Assembly (NCBI RefSeq): GCF_937875265.1
Contig: NZ_CALLXM010000040.1
Location: 1-19,751 of the forward strand
DNA from: an uncultured Acetobacter sp.
Lineage (GTDB): Bacteria > Pseudomonadota > Alphaproteobacteria > Acetobacterales > Acetobacteraceae
DNA: 19,751 bases
Direction: 5' to 3'
Translations under genes and position numbers: made by a program
Part shown: piece by piece, positions 1-6,261 of the stretch
Layout: each line of letters begins with the position of its first letter
How positions within the stretch are numbered: position 1 is the stretch's first letter
Notes under the pieces: model-generated
Seen by the model: only the letters and a program-made list of their open reading frames with translations
What the model was told of the DNA's origin: nothing
Database searches by the model: none

Positions 1-1184
1 GGGGCATTAATGGGGATATGCGTAAAGTTCGGCCCGCCCAGGCGCTTGAGCTGCGTGTCCAGATAAGAGAAGTTACGGCCCTGCAGGAGCGGGTCATTGG
101 TAAAGTCCACGCCCGGCACAACATTCTGGGTGCAGAAGGCCACCTGCTCGGTTTCTGCAAAAAAGTTGTCCACCATGCGGTCCAGAACAAGGCGGCCCAC
201 CGGCTGCACCGGCAGCAGTTCTTCCGGGATCAGCTTGGTGGCATCCAGAATGTCAAAGTCGAACTTATCGGCAAAGTCATCGTCAAACAGCTGAACGCCC
301 AGCTCCCATTCCGGAAAATTCCCGGATTGAATGGCATTCCACAAATCCCGACGATGAAAATCCGGGTCTGCCCCGCTAATTTTCAGAGCCTCGTTCCACA
401 CCACGGATTGCAGGCCCATTTTGGGCTTCCAGTGGAATTTGGCGTAGGTGGACTGGCCCGCTTTATTCACAAAGCGGAAGGTGTGCACACCAAACCCTTC
501 CATAAAGCGGAAGGAACGGGGGATGCCACGGTCGGACATCACCCACATGATCATGTTCATGCTTTCCGGGGTGAGGGAAATAAAGTCCCAGAAATTGTCA
601 TGGGCGGACTGCGCCTGCGGAAAAGCCCGGTCCGGCTCTTCTTTGACCGCATGCACCATGTCCGGAAACTTGATGGCATCCTGAATGAAAAACACCGGGA
701 TATTATTACCCACAATGTCCCAGTTGCCTTCTTTTGTATAAAGCTTGACCGCAAAGCCCCGCGCATCACGCGCCAGATCCGTAGAGCCTTTGCTGCCCGC
801 CACGGTGGAAAAGCGCACAAATGCCGGAACGCGCTCGCCCTCACGTTGCAGAACGTCCGCACGGGAGATGTTGGAAAGCGAATGCGTTAGCTCAAAAAAA
901 CCATGTGCGCCATAGCCACGGGCATGCACCACCCGTTCGGGGATACGTTCATGATCAAAGTGAAAAATCTTTTCCCGAAAATGAAAGTCTTCCAGAAGGC
1001 TCGGCCCGCGAACGCCAGCTTTCAGGGTGTTCTGGTTATCAGAAACAGGAACACCCTGCTGGGTTGTCAGGGTGGGAACATCGCCGCCTGCGGTCTGGTG
1101 GGTTTCCCCACCTGCACCGCGCTGCACGGTCTCGTCGCCCAGTTTTACGGTCTTGTGGTCGGGGTGGGCTGATCTGGCGCTCAT
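1..1184 (-). CDS. katE: Clade-2 (large-subunit, KatE/HPII-like) catalase, C-terminus outside the window
   Basis: Haem catalase that splits hydrogen peroxide into water and oxygen in the cytoplasm. The minus-strand frame opens with MSARSAHPDHKTVKLGD at 1184 and stays open for 394 codons to the left edge, so the 3' end is missing. Visible hallmarks are DNQNTLKAGVRGPSLLEDF around residue 55, the catalytic histidine (His87) in RVVHARGYGAHGFFE, the distal-pocket asparagines at 160/161 in VGNNIPVFF, and the haem-ligand tyrosine Tyr374 in FSYLDTQ. The wording 'TLKAGVRGP..LLEDF..REKI.HFDHERIPER' matches clade 2, whose members carry an extra C-terminal flavodoxin-like domain; that domain would lie outside the window. 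No strong ribosome site is visible before the ATG. It is divergent from the phage genes, so it marks a chromosomal boundary. Family assignment is very sure; the clade is probable. Confidence 0.95.
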   Translation of the reverse strand, partial: MSARSAHPDHKTVKLGDETVQRGAGGETHQTAGGDVPTLTTQQGVPVSDNQNTLKAGVRGPSLLEDFHFREKIFHFDHERIPERVVHARGYGAHGFFELTHSLSNISRADVLQREGERVPAFVRFSTVAGSKGSTDLARDARGFAVKLYTKEGNWDIVGNNIPVFFIQDAIKFPDMVHAVKEEPDRAFPQAQSAHDNFWDFISLTPESMNMIMWVMSDRGIPRSFRFMEGFGVHTFRFVNKAGQSTYAKFHWKPKMGLQSVVWNEALKISGADPDFHRRDLWNAIQSGNFPEWELGVQLFDDDFADKFDFDILDATKLIPEELLPVQPVGRLVLDRMVDNFFAETEQVAFCTQNVVPGVDFTNDPLLQGRNFSYLDTQLKRLGGPNFTHIPINA

Positions 1185-1495
1185 GGGGGTGTGCCTCTGC
1201 CTGTCATTCTGAAATGTGGAGATGGGTCATCCATCATGTATCTGTCATGCCAACGTCGTTCATGATCCAAAGTTGCCTGATCTCTCCCTGCTTTCCCGCT
1301 GCTTCAGGTGGATAAAGCCTATTCATTTTGTTGGGAGGCGGCGCAGATTGCGCCCCCGCGTGGTCATCCCTAGCGTCCGCCCACACTGTTCCGCCGCATG
1401 CAGGTTTTGCCCGCACGGGTAGGACACGGCCCTCTCACGGCGGCAACACAGCCGGGCACCGTGCAACACATCCAAACACGTAAAGAGCATTCCAG
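1185..1495. other. Divergent intergenic region between catalase and phage tail cluster
   Basis: About 310 bases with no convincing gene. It must hold the catalase promoter (leftward) and any promoter of the tail genes (rightward), but no clear -35/-10 pair is visible. The clearest structure is a perfect 6-bp inverted repeat, GGCGCA-GAT-TGCGCC, at 1340-1354. It has no T-run, so it is not a terminator. The short open frames here lack ribosome sites and family resemblance. No phage attachment-like repeat was recognised. Confidence 0.5.
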
Positions 1496-1849
1496 ATGCA
1501 AACCCTGCTTCTCGACAGATCAACATGGGATCTGGTGGTTGATGCCAGCGGTAGTCTTGCTGTGGCATCCGCACCTTATGCCGTTGCCCAGAACGTCGCC
1601 TGTGCGGTGCGCGTGTTTCTGGGGGAGTGCTGGTACAACACAGCGCTCGGCCTGCCATATCTTACCAATATTCTGGGCCGCACCCAGTCTGCCGCCCTGT
1701 TCCGCGCCGATGTGGAGCAGATTGCTCTGAGTGTTGCAGGTGTGGCGCAAGCCGTGTGCGTGCTGACCGGCCTCAGCCCGGCGCGCCGCCTGTCCGGCAT
1801 CATCCAGCTTACGCTTACTGATGGGAGCCAGACCGTTGTCAGCCTCTAA
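1496..1849 (+). CDS. Phage baseplate protein, gp25/Mu gp46-like
   Basis: Protein of 117 residues, the first gene of the tail cluster. It starts LLLDRSTWDLVVDASG and continues with a YAVAQNVACAVRVFLGECWYN segment, the look of small baseplate-wedge proteins (gp25-like, or Mu gp46) in contractile-tailed phages. The tryptophan-rich 'FLGE.WYNT..GLPY...ILG' stretch (about residues 41-62) is the main support. The ATG at 1496 has AAAGAG about 8 bases upstream as a modest ribosome site. The next gene's likely ATG follows its stop by a single base, which fits translational coupling, and in known phages this gene directly precedes the baseplate J gene, as here. The family name comes from recalled pattern and gene order. 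Confidence 0.75.
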   Translation: MQTLLLDRSTWDLVVDASGSLAVASAPYAVAQNVACAVRVFLGECWYNTALGLPYLTNILGRTQSAALFRADVEQIALSVAGVAQAVCVLTGLSPARRLSGIIQLTLTDGSQTVVSL

Positions 1850-1850
1850 C

Positions 1851-3080
1851 ATGTCCTCCGGCACACTCGCTGCCGGAACCACGTCCGTCCCTGCACCAGT
1901 GCTGGATGCCACCGGCTTTATTATGCCGGAAGAAGCCGATATGCTTACCGGAATCCTTGCTGATTTTAACGCAGCTTTTGGTAATACGCTCAATACGGAC
2001 CTCTCCACGCCGCAAGGGCAGCTGGCCACGTCTCTCACCGCCATTCTGGGTGATGCGTATGATCAGTTTCTGGCTCTGGCCAACGGAGTTGACCCAGCGC
2101 GTGCGGAAGGCCGCATGCAGGATGCGATCGGGCGCATCTATTTTCTTTCGCGGCTGCCTGCCACCCCCACAACAGTCACCTGCATCTGCACCGGGGCGGC
2201 AGGCACGGTCATTCCGCAAGGCACTCTCATTCAGGACCAGTCGGGCAATACATACACAGCGGATGAAACCCTGACACTGGATGGCACCGGCACCACACAG
2301 GGCCTATTTACCTGCACCAGTGCAGGGGAGGTGGTCTGCCCGGCAGGCAGTGTGACCATCAGCCAGTCTGTTGCCGGGTGGAGTGCTGTCAAAAACCCGA
2401 CAGCCGGGGTGACTGGTCGCGCTGTGGAAAGCCGCACTGCGTTTGAAGCGCGCCGTAAAACGTCTGTTGCCGCTAACGCCATTGGCCCGCTGGATGCTAT
2501 TTCTGCTGCCGTGCAGGCTGTGCCCGGTGTGACGGATGTATATGTTACGGATAACAGCACGTCTGTCAGCGTGACAACCAACGGCGTCACACTCGCCCCG
2601 CACAGCCTGTATGTGTGCGCCAATGGCGGTGCTGATGCGGATATTGCTCTGGCCATTCTGCGCAAGAAGCCACCTGGCTGCGCCTATAACGGCAGCACAA
2701 CTGTCTCGGTGGCAGATTCATCCGGCGTGTACGGAACATCGCCTGTTTATACAGTCAGCTTTCAAAGGCCCACGCCGACACCGCTCTATGTCACGGTGCG
2801 CGTTGCCTCATCCACAGCGGTGCCTTCTACCGTCACGACAGATATTCAGACTGCGGTGCAGGCCGCGTTTCTGGGGGATGACGGTGGCACCCGCGCACGC
2901 ATTGGCGGCACACTCTATGCCAGCCGGTTTTATACGGCAGTAGCCGCGCTGGGGGCATGGGCCCAGATTGTAGAGATTACGGTAGGCACCAGCGCAAATC
3001 CCACCGGCTTTACAGCACAGGTGCAGCCTGACCAGATCCCTACGCTGGAACCGGCAACCATCAGTGTGGAACTGATCTGA
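1851..3080 (+). CDS. Baseplate J-like protein (Mu gp47 family)
   Basis: Structural protein of the baseplate wedge in Mu/P2-type contractile tails. From the ATG at 1851 it has 409 residues. The N-terminus holds the family's typical stretches STPQGQLATSL (about 52-62) and AEGRMQDAIGRIYF (85-98), followed by beta-rich segments with 'G.VIPQGTLIQD.SGNTY' and a C-terminus ending in 'ATISVELI'. Size is normal for the family. The frame is open from another ATG at 1821, which would overlap the preceding gene by 29 bases; 1851 is preferred because it sits one base after that gene's stop, but neither start has a clear ribosome site. Its stop overlaps the next start by one base (TGATG). Confidence 0.92.
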   Translation: MSSGTLAAGTTSVPAPVLDATGFIMPEEADMLTGILADFNAAFGNTLNTDLSTPQGQLATSLTAILGDAYDQFLALANGVDPARAEGRMQDAIGRIYFLSRLPATPTTVTCICTGAAGTVIPQGTLIQDQSGNTYTADETLTLDGTGTTQGLFTCTSAGEVVCPAGSVTISQSVAGWSAVKNPTAGVTGRAVESRTAFEARRKTSVAANAIGPLDAISAAVQAVPGVTDVYVTDNSTSVSVTTNGVTLAPHSLYVCANGGADADIALAILRKKPPGCAYNGSTTVSVADSSGVYGTSPVYTVSFQRPTPTPLYVTVRVASSTAVPSTVTTDIQTAVQAAFLGDDGGTRARIGGTLYASRFYTAVAALGAWAQIVEITVGTSANPTGFTAQVQPDQIPTLEPATISVELI

Positions 3081-3652
3081 TGCAGGATGTGCAAAAAACT
3101 ATCCTCTCACAATATGCCTGTGCCCCCAGCCTGAACGCCCTGATTGCTGCATGGAATCAAGCGTTTGACCCTGCTGCTCTGATTGACCAGTGGTACACAC
3201 AGGTCTGGAATATTGCCACCGCACAGGGCTACGGGCTGGATGTGTGGGGGCGTATTGTGGGTGTACAGCGCGTTCTGAGTATTTCTTCTGACAGTTTCAT
3301 GGGATTTGAAGAGGCCTCAGATCTTACGGAGCAGGGCTTTAACACAGCCCCCTGGTACAAAGGGGCAGCGACCAGCAGCAATGTACGTCTGTCAGATGAA
3401 GGGTTCCGGCAGCTTATCTATGCCAAAGCCATGGCCAATATCACGGATGGCTCCGTGACCAGCCTGAACGCCATTCTCATGGCGCTGTTTGCCGGGCAGG
3501 GCGACGCCTGGGTGGAAGATAATAATATGACCATGACCTACGTTTTCAATTTCATCCCGACTGATGTGCAGGTTTCCATTATTCAAGGCAGCGGTGTTCT
3601 GCCGCGCCCGGCCGGTGTGGCCGTCTCTTACGCTATCAGGGGGCACGCATGA
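3080..3652 (+). CDS. DUF2612 phage tail protein (Mu gp48-like position)
   Basis: Protein of 190 residues with the DUF2612 look: a helical N-terminus containing WYTQVWNIATAQGYGLDVWG and GRIVGVQR (about 39-64), a 'GF..A.....QGFN.APWY' segment, and the FRQLIYAKAMANITDGSV stretch (from about residue 109) followed by a C-terminal beta region ending in a proline-rich 'LPRPAGV' motif. In Mu-like and other contractile-tailed phages this class lies right after the J protein and is thought to link baseplate and fibres; that role is inferred from order. Start and stop overlap the neighbours by 1 and 4 bases (TGATG, ATGA), so it is translationally coupled on both sides. Confidence 0.85.
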   Translation: MQDVQKTILSQYACAPSLNALIAAWNQAFDPAALIDQWYTQVWNIATAQGYGLDVWGRIVGVQRVLSISSDSFMGFEEASDLTEQGFNTAPWYKGAATSSNVRLSDEGFRQLIYAKAMANITDGSVTSLNAILMALFAGQGDAWVEDNNMTMTYVFNFIPTDVQVSIIQGSGVLPRPAGVAVSYAIRGHA

Positions 3653-4731
3653 AGCAGTCTGATTTTCCGGCACCACTCACAACGCTTATTGCACAAAACG
3701 CTGCGGCAACAGATATCACCACTATTCCGGCCACACAGTCCCGCACGGGAGATGGCACAGCCTCATTAGCCCTTGGGTTTCCGCCGGAAACGTTTATTGC
3801 CCGCTCCGCCGGGGGCGTGCCGCCACGCGGGCAGGATATGAACGGGTTGCTTAACCTTATTTCCAAAATCCTGCGTGCCTATCAGGCAGGGTGCTGCGGC
3901 CTGTATAACTCCGGTTTTGCGCAGGCCATTGGCGGATACCCCGCAGGCGCGGTGGTCTCCGGCTCCAGCCCCGGCACCTTCTGGGTTTCCACGGCGGATG
4001 ATAATGTGACGACCCCGGGTTCTGACGGTGCCACATGGCAGAACCTGTTTACGGGCTACCTGCCTCTTTCAGGGGGCACAGTCTCCTGGCTGAACGTGGC
4101 AGGCCCGCTGACAGCTGAAGGCTTTGATGGCATTACTGCGCAGGCGGTTCCCTCTAACCCGCAAACGGGGGATTACATCAATTACCCAAGCTTTTATTCC
4201 AAAGCTCAGGGGCGTGGCGGGCAGTTTATTTTTGGCTTGCAGGAGCATGTTGGCTCCACCTTTACAGGCCTGCTCTCCCTGCAATTTAATGATGGTAGCT
4301 GGCGCTACGTGGGGTGGGGGCAGAACCAGCGGATTAATGACAGCCAGTTCGGCCCCGTTGCCTATACCAGTGATTTGTCAGGGTATGTGACGAACGCGAC
4401 GTATAACAATGGCCTGTCAGCTTACGTCACGAGTGCGACATATGGCAGTGACTTTGCAACATCTGACAGCCGGGTAATCAATCTGGCATTCGGGCACCGC
4501 ATACAGGCCTTTCAGACGAGCGTGGGGAATGGATCATCCTCGGGGTCATGGGTCACGTTTCCCGTCGCGTTTTCAGGAATCCCTTTCTTTTTTCAGGCGA
4601 ATTCCTGCGGGAATGCTGATGGCGCAACAGACACCGATTATTTTTGTCACGATGCCACGGCAACAGGCATGTACGTGCGGCCACGGAATTTTAGCGGGCT
4701 TGCAAATATTATCGTGATCGGGCCAAAATAA
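3649..4731 (+). CDS. Phage tail fibre protein with gp53-like C-terminal domain
   Basis: Protein of 360 residues, probably a receptor-binding fibre. The N-terminal 130 residues (MKQSDFPAPL..., then GGVPPRGQDMNGLL at about 55-68 and AGCCGLYNSGFAQAIGGYPAG) resemble the virion-attachment part of fibres in many alphaproteobacterial phages. The middle has tandem 'SGYVTNATYNNGLSAYVTSATY' type repeats (about 244-266). The last 85 residues (FGHRIQAFQTSVGN, WVTFPVAFSGIPFFFQA, YVRPRNFSGLANIIVIGPK) have the pattern of the gp53-like tail-fibre tip domain. It starts inside the previous gene's stop (ATGA) and its TAA overlaps the next ATG (TAATG). Which surface receptor it binds cannot be told from sequence. 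Confidence 0.85.
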   Translation: MKQSDFPAPLTTLIAQNAAATDITTIPATQSRTGDGTASLALGFPPETFIARSAGGVPPRGQDMNGLLNLISKILRAYQAGCCGLYNSGFAQAIGGYPAGAVVSGSSPGTFWVSTADDNVTTPGSDGATWQNLFTGYLPLSGGTVSWLNVAGPLTAEGFDGITAQAVPSNPQTGDYINYPSFYSKAQGRGGQFIFGLQEHVGSTFTGLLSLQFNDGSWRYVGWGQNQRINDSQFGPVAYTSDLSGYVTNATYNNGLSAYVTSATYGSDFATSDSRVINLAFGHRIQAFQTSVGNGSSSGSWVTFPVAFSGIPFFFQANSCGNADGATDTDYFCHDATATGMYVRPRNFSGLANIIVIGPK

Positions 4732-5159
4732 TGACAACGGTACACACAGATTATCCGGCCCGCTATTATGCGGCCTACAATACAACAGCCCCTCACCCCA
4801 CGCCGGTTACAGGCTGGTATGACACAGGGAGCATGAGCAGCCTTGTCAATGTACCGCCTGCGGCAAATCTTATTGCGATTACCGCAGAGGACTGGGCCAA
4901 CACCACCAGCTTCCGCCTGCCCACAGGGCGCGGTGTGATGGATGGAAGAATTGTTGATTATACCGTGCCTGTTCTGCCAGTGCCGCTTTCCGTGCAGGCT
5001 GAACTAGCCCTTGCCACAGCGCGCCAAACCGTGTGGGCAGAGTTTGGCGCGCTGAATGACCCCACGCCGGATGTGTGGGTTACCTATCTTAAAGCCTTGC
5101 GCGCCATTGCACAGGGGCAGGATACCAGCAGCACAGTTCTGCCGGAGGCCCCGGCATGA
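4731..5159 (+). CDS. Probable tail-fibre assembly (chaperone-like) protein
   Basis: Protein of 142 residues immediately after the fibre gene, sharing its stop codon base (TAATG). Residues 1-20 (TTVHTDYPARYYAAYN) and 'VTGWYDTGSM' resemble small fibre-assembly proteins whose N-terminus restates the fibre partner, while the C-terminal half (LALATARQTVWAEFGALN, WVTYLKALRAIAQGQDTSS) is a helix of the kind ending in 'W..Y..ALRAI' seen in such proteins. Role by family: assists trimerisation of the fibre and is absent from, or a small part of, the virion. There is no signal peptide or membrane segment. The assignment relies mainly on position and the C-terminal pattern. Confidence 0.6.
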   Translation: MTTVHTDYPARYYAAYNTTAPHPTPVTGWYDTGSMSSLVNVPPAANLIAITAEDWANTTSFRLPTGRGVMDGRIVDYTVPVLPVPLSVQAELALATARQTVWAEFGALNDPTPDVWVTYLKALRAIAQGQDTSSTVLPEAPA

Positions 5160-5683
5160 CGGCCCCTCTGCCATCCCCCGGCTGGCAGCCAGCCCCTGCG
5201 CGCACCATTCCACTCGCTCTCCCGCCGGGCCTGCGTCTGCGCGGGCTGGTGGCGGAAGACGTCCGTCTTGCATGGGCGCCCAAGGCCAGTGGTGATAATC
5301 TGGATTTTACCCTCACGCCGCACACATGGCTGCACGGCACAGGCGATTATCTGGCCTCCGTAACGGCCAGTGTCCTGACTGCCACCGGAGCACAGACGGA
5401 CCTAACCGTTTTGTGGGCCACGCTGCTGCATGGCAAAGCCTGCATCTTCCTGGGGGGCGGTATTCCCGGCACAGTGCAGGAGGTTCAGGTGTCTCTTACC
5501 ACGCAGCAGGGGCGTAGCCTTGTGCAGCCGGTAAGCGTGGCCATTCTGGCAAACACATCTGCCTCAGCCCGCCAGCCCGTTCCGCATCTGGCCGATGGCA
5601 CACCGGTTCCACCCAATGCCATAGCGCTGCCGGATGGTTCCATTCTGACCGGCCAGGCCGGATCCCCTTATCTCATAGCGTAA
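5156..5683 (+). CDS. Phage fibre-tail adaptor-like protein
   Basis: Protein of 175 residues with an ATGA overlap to the preceding gene. Residues 45-130 carry a pattern like that of fibre-tail adaptor proteins: 'LDFTLTPHTWLHGTGDYLAS' then a beta segment with 'ATLLHGKACIFLGGGIPGT' and 'VQVSLTTQQGRSLVQPVSVAI'. Family members join a fibre to the tail by a beta-sandwich fold. The proline-rich first 25 residues and the C-terminal tail (LPDGSILTGQAGSPYLIA) are less conserved. No enzymatic motif is present. It is followed by an 11-base gap and a good ribosome site (GGGAGA) for the next gene, the only junction in this part of the cluster without an overlap. Confidence 0.65.
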   Translation: MTAPLPSPGWQPAPARTIPLALPPGLRLRGLVAEDVRLAWAPKASGDNLDFTLTPHTWLHGTGDYLASVTASVLTATGAQTDLTVLWATLLHGKACIFLGGGIPGTVQEVQVSLTTQQGRSLVQPVSVAILANTSASARQPVPHLADGTPVPPNAIALPDGSILTGQAGSPYLIA

Positions 5684-5694
5684 CGGGAGAACCC

Positions 5695-6261
5695 ATGTCC
5701 GGGTCAACCAGTTTCACGGCGTCCACACCCAGTGGCACGCCGCTTTCGGCGCTGCCGGTGCATCCCCAGCCCGCACCGGCAGATCTTGTTTTCGGTATTT
5801 TTAATGGTCAGGGCCAGTTTGTGCCCCAGTCTGCCATCTGGAACGGGGCTGTTTCCAAAACAGGCGATAGTCTCACAGGGCTACTCAGCTGCGCTCTGGT
5901 CCCGACTGAGGCCGCACATCTGGTCAATAAAGCCTATGTTGATGCGCAAAGCGGGCAGGTGAACGGCACGGTGTCCGCACTGGTTACACAGGCGCAGGAT
6001 GCTGCAACGCAGGCACAAACCGCCGTCTCCAGCGCGTCCGGTGCTGCGGCAACTGTTCTGGCTGCGCAAAAAGGCGTGCCCAATGGTCTGGCAACCCTCT
6101 CACCTGATGGCAATCTGGTTCTTGGCGGACTGGATTGTCTGGGCGTGCAGGATGGTCATGTGCTGATGGCCATGGACCTCCCCACCACAGACCCCGGCCT
6201 GCGGGGCGTCTGGTGGAACAACGGCGGGTATCTCTGTATTTCACAAGGCGCTTCTTCATGA
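5695..6261 (+). CDS. Short phage tail fibre-like protein
   Basis: Protein of 188 residues preceded by CGGGAGA about 5 bases before its ATG. It has fibre hallmarks: 'SKTGDSLTGLL...P.EAAHLVNKAYVDAQ' (about 54-85), the common fibre motif for a shaft start; an alanine/glutamine-rich helical stretch (QDAATQAQTAVSSASGAA, about 101-118) likely to form a trimeric coiled coil; then KGVPNGLATLSPDGNLV (126-142) and a C-terminus 'LPTTDPGLRGVWWNNGGYLCIS' typical of fibre ends. The KG.PNG.A.L...G..V motif recurs in the next protein, so the two share a fibre module. Its stop overlaps the next ATG (ATGA). Confidence 0.75.
   Translation: MSGSTSFTASTPSGTPLSALPVHPQPAPADLVFGIFNGQGQFVPQSAIWNGAVSKTGDSLTGLLSCALVPTEAAHLVNKAYVDAQSGQVNGTVSALVTQAQDAATQAQTAVSSASGAAATVLAAQKGVPNGLATLSPDGNLVLGGLDCLGVQDGHVLMAMDLPTTDPGLRGVWWNNGGYLCISQGASS

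Noticed and set aside
18..890. Plus-strand open frame of 290 codons
   Set aside because: It lies antisense to the catalase, whose frame is confirmed by catalytic and haem-binding motifs; it has no family features.
1340..1354. GGCGCA/TGCGCC hairpin considered as a terminator
   Set aside because: It has no T-run on either side and a short stem, so it is mentioned only as an inverted repeat.
1216..1422. Short plus-strand frame in the catalase-tail gap, and an opposite frame at 1234-1416
   Set aside because: No ribosome site, no recognisable sequence, and overlap with each other; treated as non-coding.
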